Below are positions 35,758-45,588 of a DNA stretch of 64,000 bases, one piece after another (within the stretch, counting starts at the first letter, position 1; each line of letters starts with the position of its first letter). The position numbers and the translations under genes are program-made. Source of the DNA: Pseudonocardia sp. HH130630-07. GTDB taxonomy: Bacteria > Actinomycetota > Actinomycetes > Mycobacteriales > Pseudonocardiaceae. The notes under the pieces were generated by a model that saw only the letters and a program-made list of their open reading frames with translations, made no database searches and had not been told where the DNA came from. The stretch covers positions 1,860,001 to 1,924,000 of the forward strand of contig NZ_CP013854.1 of the NCBI RefSeq assembly GCF_001698125.1. Reading direction: 5' to 3'.

Positions 35758-37478
35758 TTCCGCTCCTCCTGCGATGTCAGGACGGTCCCGACGGCGGTGA
35801 CGATCAACGCCATCGACGTCGCGCCCGCGTCCGGCGTGCCCACGCTCTTCTCCGCCAGTGGGCGGGCCCGGCCGATCCGCGGCCGCAGCTCGGCGGTCCG
35901 GCGGGCGCTCGCCGTCGCGGTGTCCGCGGCGGCGGTCCAGGCCCGCGCCAGGCCGGTGCCGGAACCGACCCCGCGCTCGAGCTCGTCGACGAACGGCAGC
36001 AGCGCGTCGAGCAGCGTCTTGTCCCCCGGCTCGGCGCCGCCGAGCTGCTGGATCGTCGTCGCGAACTCACGGACGCCGGCCGCGACGACGTCCGGCGGGT
36101 ACCCGTCGGCGGTGTCGCCCAGGTGCCGCCCGAGCGACTCCAGGGCGGCGCCCCACAGCACCCCGGACGTCCCGCCGGCCCGTTCCGCCCAGGCCTGCCC
36201 GGCCTGCTGCAGCAACCAGCCGCCGCCGGTGCCGTCGTCGCACTCGGCGATCCGGGCGGTCGCGGCGGTGATCCCCTTGACCATGCCGCGGCCGTGGTCG
36301 CCGTCCCCGGCGACGGCGTCGATCCGGCCCAGCTCGTGCTCGTTGTCCCGGATCGTCGTCTCGACGACGGCGAGCACCTCCCGGACGGTCCCCGCCAGCC
36401 GGCGCCCCGCGTCGCCCGCCTCCGGAGCGGTGACGACGGCGCGGGCCTGCTCCAGCTCGTCGGCGGTGGGTGCGCGCAGCGCCGCGAGCGGGGCACCGAC
36501 CTTGCGGTAGGCCGGGGTGTAGGTGTCGGCGCGCCACAGCGGGTCCAGCTCGTCGTCCAGCCACATCAGGGTCAGCGAGCATCCGCCCATGTCCAGGCTG
36601 GTCACGAGCTCGCCGACCTCCGGGTCGACGATCTCGAGCCCGGCGTCGCGCAGTCGCGGCGCGACGTGTCGCCAGAGCAGGAACAGCTCCTCGTACTTGG
36701 TGGTGCCGAGCCCGTTGAGGATCGCCCCGACCCGCTTCCCGGACCCCGACGGCGCGTGCTTCAGCACGTCGTCCACCAGCAGCTGGGCCAGCTCGCGGGC
36801 CGGGAGCATCGGGACGTCCCGGATCCCGGGTTCGCCGTGGATGCCCAGCCCGAGGCCGAGGTGCCCCTCCGGGACGGTGAACAGCGGCTCGTCCTCGCCC
36901 GGCATGGTGCAGCCGGAGAACGCGACGCCCAGCGTCCGGGTCGCGGCGTTCGCGGCGTTGCCGAGCCGCTCGACCTCGTCGATGCCGAGGCCCTGCGCCG
37001 CCGCCGCACCCATGACCTTGAAGACCGTGAAGTCGCCCGCGATCCCGCGGCGCTGCGACTCCTGCTCGGCGGAGGCGACGTCGTCGGTGACGACGACGAT
37101 CCGCGCGTCGATCCCCTCGGCCCGCAGCCGCTCGGCGGCGATCCCGAAGTTGATGGTGTCCCCGGCGTAGTTGCCGAAGCTGAAGATCATGCCCCGGCCC
37201 TGGTCGGCGGCCCGGCCCACGGAGTACGCCTGGGCCGCCGACGGCGAGGTGAAGATGTTGCCGACCACCGCGCCGGTGGCCAGGCCCGGGCCGACCGTCC
37301 CGCAGAACGCCGGGTAGTGCCCGGACCCGCCGCCGATCACGACGGCGACCTGCGGCTGCTCGCCGCGGTGCGCGACCACCCCGCCGTGCACCCCGCGGAC
37401 GCGGTCGGCGTAGAGGTCGAGGAAACCGGCGAGCTGGTCGTCGGCGAACTCGGCCGGGTCATCGAAGATCCTGGTCAT
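35754..37478 (-). CDS. Fused DhaK-DhaL kinase (possible D-erythrulose kinase)
   Basis: 574-residue ATP-dependent kinase of the dihydroxyacetone kinase family. The N-terminal DhaK domain (1-330) has [15 protein letters not shown], and the substrate-linking His in [10 protein letters not shown] near residue 225. The C-terminal DhaL domain (370-574) has the nucleotide-Mg motif [15 protein letters not shown]. One protein thus holds both substrate and nucleotide domains. With the RpiB-like isomerase downstream it likely phosphorylates erythrulose rather than dihydroxyacetone. It lies in the same operon as the MFS transporter and dehydrogenase upstream. Confidence 0.9.
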   Translation of the reverse strand: MTRIFDDPAEFADDQLAGFLDLYADRVRGVHGGVVAHRGEQPQVAVVIGGGSGHYPAFCGTVGPGLATGAVVGNIFTSPSAAQAYSVGRAADQGRGMIFSFGNYAGDTINFGIAAERLRAEGIDARIVVVTDDVASAEQESQRRGIAGDFTVFKVMGAAAAQGLGIDEVERLGNAANAATRTLGVAFSGCTMPGEDEPLFTVPEGHLGLGLGIHGEPGIRDVPMLPARELAQLLVDDVLKHAPSGSGKRVGAILNGLGTTKYEELFLLWRHVAPRLRDAGLEIVDPEVGELVTSLDMGGCSLTLMWLDDELDPLWRADTYTPAYRKVGAPLAALRAPTADELEQARAVVTAPEAGDAGRRLAGTVREVLAVVETTIRDNEHELGRIDAVAGDGDHGRGMVKGITAATARIAECDDGTGGGWLLQQAGQAWAERAGGTSGVLWGAALESLGRHLGDTADGYPPDVVAAGVREFATTIQQLGGAEPGDKTLLDALLPFVDELERGVGSGTGLARAWTAAADTATASARRTAELRPRIGRARPLAEKSVGTPDAGATSMALIVTAVGTVLTSQEERK

Positions 37479-37523
37479 GCGCCCTCCTCACAGGCGGGTC
37501 CGGCGGCAGCGCCCCGGGAGTGG

Positions 37524-38849
37524 TCAGTGGGCGGCGGCCGTCGCGCGGAGTTCCCTCGCGTCCTGCGGGACGTTGAGGAACGAGACCATCACGAAGGCGG
37601 CGGCGTAGAGGACGACGAAGGCCCAGACGACCCCGACGTTGCCGGTACCGAGCGCGAGCATCAGCGCGACGACACCGGAGCCGAGGAACGCCGCACCACC
37701 GGCGGCGGTGGTGTACATGGCCATCGCGGCGCCCTTGTGGTCGGGTGCGAGCGCGGGCATGATCGCGCCCATCGGGACGAACCCGGCGAGCAGGCAGCCG
37801 AAGATGCAGCCCGCGGCGACCGAGACCCAGAACCCCCAGGTCGATCCGGCCGGGACGAACTGCGGCACGTACCACCACAGCAGCAGGCCGATGGCGGAGC
37901 CGAACACCCCGAACCACTGCACGGTGCGGCGCCAGCCCCAGCGGTCGCCGATCGCCCCGAACAGCGCGTTGACCAGGATGTTCGTCGCGTAGACGAAGAC
38001 CGTCATGGTCAGCCAGCGGCTCTGCCCCCAGCCGAGGTCCACCGCGATCACCGTCGGCAGGATGATGAACATGCCGTACTGCGGCGCGGTGTTGATCAGC
38101 CGGACCAGGAAGCCCATCAGGATCTTCGGGTTCCGGGCGGTCAGCCGCAGGCCCGCGGTGAGCACCTGCCCGTTCGACTCGCCCGCGGGGGCGAGCCGCT
38201 TGTCGGCGTGCTCCTCCTTCACCCCGAACCGGGCGATCAGGAACCCGGCCACGACCAGCGCGGTCGAGCCCACCATGGCGGCGGTCTCGCCACCGGTCGC
38301 CCCGCCGAACGCCGGGATCATGCCCAGCGCGAACAGCGAGCCCAGGGTGGGCAGGCCGCCGGTGAACATCACGTAGAACCAGCCCACCGCGACGCCGTTG
38401 CGCTCGTAGGGGGTGACCACGTTGATCCACACCAGGAAGGCGAACGCGAAGAGCGGGTAGCCGAACCCGCGCAGGAAGTAGGTGGCCGCGACCAGCGGCA
38501 GGCTGCCGAGCTGCAGGCTCAGCAGGAACAGGACCTCGAAGACCACCCAGACGACGACGCCGAGCGTCATCACCCGGCGCGGGCCCCAGAGGTCGGCCAG
38601 CGCACCGGACAGGTAGCTGGCCAGCAGCACGGCGAGGCTGTAGCCGGTGATGACCGTGGCGACGGTCGCCTCGGGCGAGCCGAGGACCGTCTCGATGTGC
38701 GGTGAGATGAAGTTGGACTCGGTGCCGTTGCCGGTCATGAAGACCAGCACGCCGAGGAAGCCCCAGCGCAACGAGTGCGGGATCCCGATGCGGTCGAGGA
38801 AGGTCTCGTGCGGTGCTCCGGCGGAGTGGTTGATGGCGGCGCTGCTCAT
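37524..38849 (-). CDS. MFS transporter, likely polyol permease
   Basis: 441-residue major facilitator protein with about 12 membrane helices, loop motif ALADLWGPRRVM between helices 2 and 3 (the GxLaDrxGrr signature) and a GDRWGWRRT copy between helices 8 and 9. The N-terminal MTGNGTESNFISPHIETVLG is similar to sugar-alcohol permeases. It is placed between a zinc dehydrogenase and a polyol kinase, so import of a four-carbon sugar alcohol is the best guess. ATG 38849 is chosen; the upstream open frame is the complement of the dehydrogenase gene. Confidence 0.85.
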   Translation of the reverse strand: MSSAAINHSAGAPHETFLDRIGIPHSLRWGFLGVLVFMTGNGTESNFISPHIETVLGSPEATVATVITGYSLAVLLASYLSGALADLWGPRRVMTLGVVVWVVFEVLFLLSLQLGSLPLVAATYFLRGFGYPLFAFAFLVWINVVTPYERNGVAVGWFYVMFTGGLPTLGSLFALGMIPAFGGATGGETAAMVGSTALVVAGFLIARFGVKEEHADKRLAPAGESNGQVLTAGLRLTARNPKILMGFLVRLINTAPQYGMFIILPTVIAVDLGWGQSRWLTMTVFVYATNILVNALFGAIGDRWGWRRTVQWFGVFGSAIGLLLWWYVPQFVPAGSTWGFWVSVAAGCIFGCLLAGFVPMGAIMPALAPDHKGAAMAMYTTAAGGAAFLGSGVVALMLALGTGNVGVVWAFVVLYAAAFVMVSFLNVPQDARELRATAAAH

Positions 38850-38860
38850 CGTCGGTCCCC

Positions 38861-39958
38861 TCAGGCGTTCGGCAGGATCGAGACCTTCACCGACGCACCG
38901 GAGGTGTCGCCGACGAGGTCGAGGGCCTTCTGGAAGTCCGCGAGGGGCACCTGGTGGGTGCAGATGTCGGAGATCGGGAGCTTGCCGTCCTCCAGCATCT
39001 TGATCGCGGCCGGCCAGCAGTGCGGGCCGAGGTGGGCGCCGCGGACGTCGAGCTCCTTGTCGTCGGAGATGATCGACCAGTCGACCGTCACGTCCGAGCC
39101 GAAGACCGAGTACTCGACGTAGGTGCCCAGCTTGCGCAGCAGGTTCAGGCCCTGCGCGACCGCCGGGACGGCGCCGGAGCCCTCCAGGTAGACGTCGGCG
39201 CCGTAGCCCTCGGTCAGCTCCCGGACGCGGGCGACGGCGTCCTCGCGGGCGATGTTGATCGTCAGGTCGGCGCCGGTGCGGCGGCCGAGCTCGAGCTTGT
39301 CGTCGTCGAGGTCCAGCGCGATCAGCAGGCGCGGGTTCTTCGCCCGGGCCCCGGCGATCAGGCCGAGCCCGATCGGGCCGCAGCCCGCGACGACCACCAC
39401 GTCGTCGAAGGAGATCGTGGCCCGCTCGACGGCGTGCAGCGCGCAGGACAGCGGCTCGGCGAACGCGGCGTGCTGCGCCTCCAGGTCCTGCGAGACCCGG
39501 TGCACCCTGGCCCGGGTCGGGACCAGCATGTACTGCGCCATCGCGCCGTTGAAGTTGCGGAAGCCGAACATGTCGTGCGGCCCGCACATCCAGTACTGGC
39601 CGCGCAGGCAGTAGCGGCACTGCTCGCACGGGACGATCTGCTCGCAGGCGACCCGGTCGCCGAGCTCGACGCCGTGCCGGGCGAGCCCGTCGGCGTCACC
39701 ACCGACGATCCGGCCGACGAACTCGTGACCGGGGGTGACACCGGTCTGGGCCCAGGCCGGGCGGTTCTCGTCGCCCCAGAACTTCGCGGCGCCGTGGTAG
39801 CACTTCAGGTCGCTCGCACACACCCCGACGGCTTCGACCTGCATCAGCAGCTCGCCCGCTCCCGGCTCGGGGACGTCCACCTCCTCCAGCCGGTAGTCCT
39901 CCGGACCGTGTACGACCACGGCCTGCATCCGGGTGGGGATCGCTGTCTCGACAGCCAC
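38861..39958 (-). CDS. Zinc-dependent medium-chain dehydrogenase
   Basis: 365-residue alcohol/polyol dehydrogenase. The catalytic zinc is held by Cys in VGVCASDLKCYHG and by GHEFVGRIVG; the structural zinc by the cysteines of CEQIVPCEQCRYCLRGQYWMC. The Rossmann loop is VAGCGPIGLGLI. GTG 39958 has GGAGG seven bases upstream. It is the first gene of the catabolic operon and diverges from the SorC-type regulator, so it probably performs the first oxidation of the inducing polyol. Confidence 0.9.
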   Translation of the reverse strand: MAVETAIPTRMQAVVVHGPEDYRLEEVDVPEPGAGELLMQVEAVGVCASDLKCYHGAAKFWGDENRPAWAQTGVTPGHEFVGRIVGGDADGLARHGVELGDRVACEQIVPCEQCRYCLRGQYWMCGPHDMFGFRNFNGAMAQYMLVPTRARVHRVSQDLEAQHAAFAEPLSCALHAVERATISFDDVVVVAGCGPIGLGLIAGARAKNPRLLIALDLDDDKLELGRRTGADLTINIAREDAVARVRELTEGYGADVYLEGSGAVPAVAQGLNLLRKLGTYVEYSVFGSDVTVDWSIISDDKELDVRGAHLGPHCWPAAIKMLEDGKLPISDICTHQVPLADFQKALDLVGDTSGASVKVSILPNA

Positions 39959-40114
39959 GGCGGAACCTCCATTGGTGCCATGCGGACATCTGCATGAGCG
40001 TCTGTTCTGAGCATGCGTTCTATCGTGAATATCCGTCAACACATCGGTTCCAACCTGAACAAACGTGCAGTACGCTCGTGCGGCAGGATCGCTCCTGACC
40101 GAAGGGGGACGTCG
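39959..40114. promoter_or_regulatory. Divergent promoter region of the polyol operon
   Basis: 156 bases between the divergent dehydrogenase and regulator genes, less GC-rich than its surroundings (for example 40015-40075). TGTTCT (near 40001) and TGAACA (near 40055) are half-site-like elements reminiscent of SorC/LsrR operators, but they are far apart, and I cannot define a single operator. Both promoters must lie here. Confidence 0.45.
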
Positions 40115-41065
40115 ATGGCTCCGCGCGGATTCACCCGTCGCGACCTGGGACTGATGTACCGGGCGGCACGGCTGTACCACCTCGACGAGCTCAACCAGGC
40201 CGCGATCGCGGATCGGCTCTCGGTCTCCCGGCCGACCGTGTCCCGGCTGCTGGCGGAGGCCCGGCGGGTCGGGATCGTGCGGATCACCGTGCACGATCCG
40301 GACACCCTGGCCACCGGCGGCGACGAGGCGCTCCGGCTCGCCGGAGCGCTCGGGATCGAGAAGGTCTGGCTGGCCCCGGTCGCCGCCACCGATCTCGGCC
40401 CGGCGCTGGCCGAACCGGTCGGCGAGGCGCTGCGCGAGGCCGGCCTGGGCGCCGGGGACGTGCTGCTCGTGTCGTCCGGGCGCACGGTCTGGGAGCTGAG
40501 CCACGAGGCGCTGCCCGCCGTGCCGGGGCTGGAGATCGTGCCGACCGTGGGCGGGGTGGCCGAGCCCGAGGCCTGGCACCAGACGAACGAGATCACCCGG
40601 GCCGTGGCCGAGCGGATGCAGGGCCGGCCGAACTTCCTGTTCACCCAGGCGATGCCGGCACCGGCGATGCGGCACACGCTCGTCGAGGACCCCGAGTTCC
40701 AGCGGGTCACCGGCTTCTGGGCCCGGGCGGACGCGGCACTGGTCGGCGTCGGCGCGCCGCCGGCCGGCCGGGACTCCATCTCCACCTCGGTCCCGCTGGA
40801 CGACGAGGGGCTGCGGGCCGGCGTCGGCGACGTGTGCCTGAACTTCTACCGCGCCGACGGCGACGCCATCGACTTCCCGGGCAGCGAGCGGATGGTGCGC
40901 ATCTCCCCCGACGAGCTGCGGAAGGTCGCCCGGACGATCGCGGTCGCCGTCGGCACGGAGAAGGTGCCGAGCATCGTGAGCGGGGCCCGGGCCGGGCTGT
41001 TCAACCGCCTGGTCACCGACGTGCCGACGGCTCAGTCCCTGCTGGACGCGCTCGACGCCGGGTGA
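40115..41065 (+). CDS. SorC-family sugar-responsive regulator
   Basis: 316-residue transcription factor: N-terminal helix-turn-helix (LDELNQAAIADRLSVSRPTV) and a C-terminal sugar-phosphate-binding domain of the SorC/DeoR type (VLLVSSGRTVWELSHEALPA ... VPSIVSGARAGLFNRLVTD). Family members are usually relieved by a phosphorylated intermediate of the pathway they control. It is divergent from the dehydrogenase-transporter-kinase operon. ATG 40115, preceded by AAGGGGG, is preferred over an upstream start at 40013 that lies inside the promoter region. Confidence 0.9.
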   Translation: MAPRGFTRRDLGLMYRAARLYHLDELNQAAIADRLSVSRPTVSRLLAEARRVGIVRITVHDPDTLATGGDEALRLAGALGIEKVWLAPVAATDLGPALAEPVGEALREAGLGAGDVLLVSSGRTVWELSHEALPAVPGLEIVPTVGGVAEPEAWHQTNEITRAVAERMQGRPNFLFTQAMPAPAMRHTLVEDPEFQRVTGFWARADAALVGVGAPPAGRDSISTSVPLDDEGLRAGVGDVCLNFYRADGDAIDFPGSERMVRISPDELRKVARTIAVAVGTEKVPSIVSGARAGLFNRLVTDVPTAQSLLDALDAG

Positions 41066-41102
41066 CGGCGCACCTGGGCCGCAGGCCGGGCCGTCCCCGG
41101 TC

Positions 41103-41168
41103 GTGATCGGATCCTCGGACGCATCCGGTGCCGTGGGTGGCACCGGACGCCGCCCGGGATCCGATCAC
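41103..41168. terminator. Bidirectional terminator between sorC-type gene and purC
   Basis: A long dyad: GTGATCGGATCC (41103-41114) pairs perfectly with 41157-41168, and CCGGTGCC (41125-41132) with GGCACCGG (41139-41146) around a 6-base loop; the bases between also pair partly, giving an almost continuous 30-bp stem. It sits between two convergent genes, so it should stop transcription from both sides. Confidence 0.8.
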
Positions 41169-41210
41169 CCGGGCGCCACCGGGACCCCCGGCGCCGTCCG
41201 GTGGTGCCGC

Positions 41211-42065
41211 TCAGCCCCGCGACCGCCACGGCGTCCCGGTGATCCGGCGGTACACCTCGGCGTAGCGGTCGTGCACCGCCCCGACCACCTCGTCCGGCAC
41301 CTCGGGCCCCGGCGCGGTCCGGTCCCAGTCCAGGCCGGCGGACCAGTCCCGGACGTACTGCTTGTCGAAGGAGAACTGCGCCCGCCCCGGCTCGTAGGAG
41401 TCCGCGGGCCAGAAGCGCGACGAGTCCGGGGTCAGCACCTCGTCGCCCAGGACGATCTCCCAGGCGGCGTCCCGGCCGAACTCCAGCTTGGTGTCGGCGA
41501 CCAGGATCCCGCCCTCGGCCGCGGACGCCGCACCCCGCCGGTAGACCTCCAGGGTGAGGTCCCGCAGCCGGGCGGCGGTGTCCGCACCGACGAGCGCGAC
41601 GACGTCGTCGAACGTCATGAACTCGTCGTGCTCACCGCCCGGCGCCTTGGTGGTCGGGGTGAAGATCGGCTCGGGCAGCTGCGAGCCCTCGACCAGCCCG
41701 GCCGGGAGCGCGACGCCGGAGACCGCGCCGGTGCGCCGGTACTCCTGCAGGCCCAGGCCGGTGAGGTAGCCGCGGGCGATGCACTCCACCGGCAGCATCT
41801 GCAGCGGGCGGCAGCGCACCGCGCGACCGGCGAACTCCTCCGGCACGTCGTGCGTGCCGAGGACGTGGTTGCCCACCAGGTCCGCGGTCCGGTCGAACCA
41901 GTACAGCGAGAGCGCGGTGAGGATCGCGCCCTTGTCCGGCACCGGCGTCGGGAGCACCACGTCGTAGATCGACAACCGGTCGGAGGCGACGAGCAGCAGC
42001 TCGGCCGGGTCCGTCGACCCGTCGAGGTAGAGCTCGCGGACCTTCCCGGAGTGGACCAGCTTCAC
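41211..42065 (-). CDS. purC: SAICAR synthetase PurC
   Basis: Joins CAIR with aspartate using ATP, step eight of purine synthesis. The 284-residue protein starts KLVHSGKVRELYLDG. Family motifs are LPVECIARGYLTGLG, the long loop FTPTTKAPGGEHDE and ILVADTKLEFG near residue 195, then DEVLTPDSSRFWPAD. GTG 42065 overlaps the purB stop by four bases, so purB-purC are co-translated. Confidence 0.97.
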   Translation of the reverse strand: MKLVHSGKVRELYLDGSTDPAELLLVASDRLSIYDVVLPTPVPDKGAILTALSLYWFDRTADLVGNHVLGTHDVPEEFAGRAVRCRPLQMLPVECIARGYLTGLGLQEYRRTGAVSGVALPAGLVEGSQLPEPIFTPTTKAPGGEHDEFMTFDDVVALVGADTAARLRDLTLEVYRRGAASAAEGGILVADTKLEFGRDAAWEIVLGDEVLTPDSSRFWPADSYEPGRAQFSFDKQYVRDWSAGLDWDRTAPGPEVPDEVVGAVHDRYAEVYRRITGTPWRSRG

Positions 42066-43480
42066 AGGATCCCTCCCGGCGTGTAGGCCGCGGCCTCCGG
42101 CTGCGTCGCGGTGATCGCGGCGATCTTCCCGTTCACGGCCGCGACCTGGGCGGACGCCGCTCCGGTGAACCGCAGCGGGTCGTCGAGCAGCCCGTCGAGG
42201 GTGCCGGCGGGCAGGCCGAGCCGCTCGTCGGCGACCAGGCGCTCCAGCAGGTCGTTGTCGCCCTGGCCCTGCTCGCGCATGGCGAGCGCGACGGCCACCG
42301 CGTGCTCCTTGATCACCTCGTGCGCGGTCTCCCGGCCGACCCCGGCGCGGACGGCGGCCATCAGCACCGCCGTCGTCGTGAGGAACGGCAGGTAGCGGTC
42401 CAGCTCGCGGGCGATGACGGCGGGATAGGCGCCGAACTCGTCGAGCACGGTCAGCGCGGTCTCGTAGAGCCCGTCGAGGGCGAAGAACGCGTCCGGCAGC
42501 GCGACCCGGCGCACCACCGAGCAGCTGACGTCGCCCTCGTTCCACTGCGCACCGGCAAGCTCCGCGGTCATCACCGAGAGCCCGCGCAGGACGACCATCA
42601 GGCCGTTGATGCGTTCCGCGGAACGCGCGTTCATCTTGTGCGGCATGGCGCTCGACCCGACCTGGCCGGGCGCGAAGCCCTCGGTGGCGAGCTCGGCACC
42701 GGCCATCAGCCGGATCGTCGTCGCCAGCGAGGACGGCGCCGCGGCCAGCTGCACCAGCGCGGAGACGACGTCGTGGTCCAGCGAGCGCGGGTAGACCTGC
42801 CCGACGCTGGTGAACGCCTCGGCGAACCCGAGGTGCTCGGCCACCCTGCGCTCCAGGTCGTCCAGCTTGGCCGCGTCGCCGTCGAGCAGGTCCAGCATGT
42901 CCTGGCTGGTGCCCATCGGGCCCTTGACGCCGCGCAGAGGGTAGCGCGAGCGCAGGTCCTCCAGCCGGGCGTGCGCGACCAGCAGCTCGTCGGCCGCGGA
43001 GGCGAACCGCTTGCCCAGCGTGGTGGTCTGCGCGGCGACGTTGTGGCTGCGCCCGGCCATGACCAGCTCCGCGTACTCGCCCGCACGGCGGCCGAGCCGG
43101 GCGAGCAGCGCCACCGTGCGCTCCGCGACCAGCTCCAGCGACAGCCGGATCTGCAGCTGCTCGACGTTCTCGGTGAGGTCGCGGCTGGTCATGCCCTTGT
43201 GCACGTGCTCGTGTCCGGCGAGGGCGTTGAACTCCTCGATCCGGGCCTTCACGTCGTGCCGGGTCACACGCTCGCGCTCGGCGATGCTCGCGAGGTCGAC
43301 CTCGCCGACGACGGCCTCGTAGTCCGCGACGACCTGCTCGGGCACGTCGATCCCGAGGTCGCGCTGGGCGCGCAGGACCGCGATCCAGAGCCGTCGCTCC
43401 AGCTGGATCTTGTACTCCGGCGACCAGAGACGGACCAGCTCCGGGCTCGCGTAGCGCGCGGCCAGCACGTTGGGGATCAC
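42062..43480 (-). CDS. purB: Adenylosuccinate lyase PurB
   Basis: Cleaves SAICAR to AICAR and adenylosuccinate to AMP. The 472-residue protein has the fumarase/aspartase signature GSSAMPHKMNARSAERING near residue 275, with HVHKGMTSRDLTENVEQ near residue 95 and VAAQTTTLGKRFA near 165, which supply the catalytic His and Ser regions. Start ATG 43480 (IPNVLAARYASPEL). It is upstream of and overlapping with purC. Confidence 0.97.
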   Translation of the reverse strand: MIPNVLAARYASPELVRLWSPEYKIQLERRLWIAVLRAQRDLGIDVPEQVVADYEAVVGEVDLASIAERERVTRHDVKARIEEFNALAGHEHVHKGMTSRDLTENVEQLQIRLSLELVAERTVALLARLGRRAGEYAELVMAGRSHNVAAQTTTLGKRFASAADELLVAHARLEDLRSRYPLRGVKGPMGTSQDMLDLLDGDAAKLDDLERRVAEHLGFAEAFTSVGQVYPRSLDHDVVSALVQLAAAPSSLATTIRLMAGAELATEGFAPGQVGSSAMPHKMNARSAERINGLMVVLRGLSVMTAELAGAQWNEGDVSCSVVRRVALPDAFFALDGLYETALTVLDEFGAYPAVIARELDRYLPFLTTTAVLMAAVRAGVGRETAHEVIKEHAVAVALAMREQGQGDNDLLERLVADERLGLPAGTLDGLLDDPLRFTGAASAQVAAVNGKIAAITATQPEAAAYTPGGIL

Positions 43481-43533
43481 GTGGCGCGATGGTAATGGCC
43501 GGTCCGGCCGTCACGGTCGCCGGGAGCCGGGGC

Positions 43534-44127
43534 TCACACGACCGTGAGCGCGTCCCGCAGGGCCTCGCGGGCGATGCCGCGCGGATCCGGATCGGCCTCG
43601 ATCAGCGCGTTGATGACCACGCCGTCGACCAGCGCGGTCACCCGGCGCACCTCCCCGGCGTCCGGGACCCGCCCGACCATCCGGGCGAGCGCCTCGTCGA
43701 GCAGGGCGTCGAAGTCGACCCGCTGACCCCGCAGCAGCCCGGCCAGGAACGGCCGCCGGCCGGACCCGATCAGCCGCTCGAACCGGCGCTGCACGGCGTC
43801 GAGGCCCTCGGTCCGCGACCGCGGTCCGAGGATCAGGTCGAGGACGACACCCTCCGGGTCCTCCCCCGCGTCGAGGCTCGCGCGGACGGCGGCCAGCTCC
43901 TCGCGGCCCAGCTTCTCCAGGCCGGCGCCGACGAGATCCTCCAGCGAGGAGAAGTAGTACGTCGTGGCGGCCAGCGGCACCCCGGCACGCTCGGCGACGG
44001 CGCGGTGCCGGATCGCCTCGAAACCACCCTCGGCGAGGAGATCGGCAGCGGCCGCGACGAGCTGCGCACGGCGCCGCTCGCCCTTCTCGGTCTGCTTGCC
44101 CGGGGCTGCCACCCGCATATCCTGCAC
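43534..44127 (-). CDS. TetR-family regulator
   Basis: 197-residue repressor-type protein. The N-terminal DNA-binding domain has RRAQLVAAAADLLAEGGFEA and the recognition helix region VAERAGVPLAATTYYFSSLE. The C-terminal ligand domain is unlike any I can name. The ligand and targets are unknown; the divergent threonine aldolase gene, or itself, are the likeliest. The start is GTG 44127 or ATG 44118; neither has a clear ribosome-binding site. Confidence 0.9.
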   Translation of the reverse strand: MQDMRVAAPGKQTEKGERRRAQLVAAAADLLAEGGFEAIRHRAVAERAGVPLAATTYYFSSLEDLVGAGLEKLGREELAAVRASLDAGEDPEGVVLDLILGPRSRTEGLDAVQRRFERLIGSGRRPFLAGLLRGQRVDFDALLDEALARMVGRVPDAGEVRRVTALVDGVVINALIEADPDPRGIAREALRDALTVV

Positions 44128-44220
44128 GGTGGACGGCCCGTCTTACGAGCCAGTTCCGATATTCGTCCCCATGTCACATGCTCGACGGGGGCACTGTCGT
44201 AACCTTTTCGTGACCCTGCT

Positions 44221-45429
44221 GTGTCGTCCGGGGCCGCGATGCACGACACTGGGAGCGTGCGTCCGTCACCCCGCAGCCGTCGCGCGTCGCGCAGCACCCT
44301 GCGCGGCTCCGCCTCCGGCGTCGACCCGGCCGAGCCGATCGACCTCCGCTCGGACACCGTCACCGCACCGACCACGGCGATGCGCAAGGCGATGGCCGAC
44401 GCCGATGTGGCCGACGACGTCCTCGACCGCGACCCCACGATGCGCGAGCTGGAGGGGCGGGTCGCCGGCCTGCTCGGCGCCGCCGACGCGCTGTGGACAC
44501 CGACCGGGTCGATGGCGAACCTGATCGCGCTGATGAGCAGGCTCGGCCGCGGCGAGTCCTTCCTCGCCCCGCAGGGCGCGCACGTCCTCGACTTCGAGCT
44601 CGGGACGGCGGCCTGGCTGGCCGGCGGGATGCCACGCCCGCTCCCGCACGACGGCGGGCCGGGCAAGGTGACCCCGCACGCCGTCCGGCGGGCGGCCGCG
44701 GACTCCGACGGCTCCTACACCTCGCTGCGCGCGGTCCTGCTCTGCCTGGAGAACACGCACAACTCCGCCGGTGGCACCGTCACCGCACCGGAGGAGCACG
44801 CCGCGGTCGCCGCGGCGGCCCGGGCGGCCCGGCTCGGCGTGCACCTCGACGGGGCCCGGCTCTGGAACGCCGCCGTCGCGCTCGGGGTCCCGCCCGGGGC
44901 GCTGACCGTCGGCGCGGACACCGTGTCGGTGTGCCTGAGCAAGGGGCTCGGGGCGCCGGTCGGATCGGTCGTCGCGGGCTCGGCCGAGTTCGTCGGGCAC
45001 GCCCGACGGCTGCGCAAGATGCTCGGCGGCGGTGTCCGGCAGGGCGGGATCATGGCCGCGGCCGGCCTCGTCGCACTGGAGGACGTCGACCGCCTCGCCG
45101 AGGACCACGAGCTCGCCACCGCGCTGGCCGCGGGCCTGCGCGAGCGGGGCTGGCGGGTCCGCGAGCCGCAGACCAACATCGTCCTGATGGACGTCGCCGA
45201 CCTGCGCGGCACGATCGCCGCGTTCGGCGAGCGGGGTGTGCGGGCCGGTGCGATCGCCGGGAAGCTGCGGCTGATGACCCACCGGGACCTGACCGAGCGG
45301 CACGTCGCCGCCGCGCTGGACCGGATCGGCGAGGTCGGCCCGTCCAGCACCGGATCGCCCGGCGGGCCGCCCGCCGAGTTCTCCCGGCACCGGGAGCCGC
45401 CGGAGCCGCCGCGCTCCGCCCTCGCCTGA
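44221..45429 (+). CDS. ltaE: Low-specificity threonine aldolase family protein
   Basis: PLP enzyme predicted to cleave L-threonine/allo-threonine to glycine and acetaldehyde. The core begins at IDLRSDTVTAPTTAMRKAM. The PLP lysine is in VCLSKGLGAPVGSVVAG near residue 242, and HLDGARLWNAA gives the PLP-stacking region. There are 402 residues from GTG 44221; ATG 44239 is an alternative and the first 30-40 residues are poorly conserved. The last 30 are a Pro/Ser-rich tail. It is divergent from the TetR gene. Confidence 0.88.
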   Translation: MSSGAAMHDTGSVRPSPRSRRASRSTLRGSASGVDPAEPIDLRSDTVTAPTTAMRKAMADADVADDVLDRDPTMRELEGRVAGLLGAADALWTPTGSMANLIALMSRLGRGESFLAPQGAHVLDFELGTAAWLAGGMPRPLPHDGGPGKVTPHAVRRAAADSDGSYTSLRAVLLCLENTHNSAGGTVTAPEEHAAVAAAARAARLGVHLDGARLWNAAVALGVPPGALTVGADTVSVCLSKGLGAPVGSVVAGSAEFVGHARRLRKMLGGGVRQGGIMAAAGLVALEDVDRLAEDHELATALAAGLRERGWRVREPQTNIVLMDVADLRGTIAAFGERGVRAGAIAGKLRLMTHRDLTERHVAAALDRIGEVGPSSTGSPGGPPAEFSRHREPPEPPRSALA

Positions 45430-45588
45430 GGTCCCGGTACCCCCGGTACCCCCGGTCACACTGTCGCGCAGGGTCAAACCGGTGTCGCGCGAGGCCAAGT
45501 CGGGCCGCACGATCGGGTCCAGACTGGGTGACGGCCGGACGCCGGAGCGGGCGCCCGCCTAGGCTTCCGCCACCGACCCGGGACCGTC

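Noticed and set aside
45430-45470. CCCCGGTA repeats after the threonine aldolase gene
   Set aside because: Too short and simple to be more than chance or slippage in GC-rich DNA.
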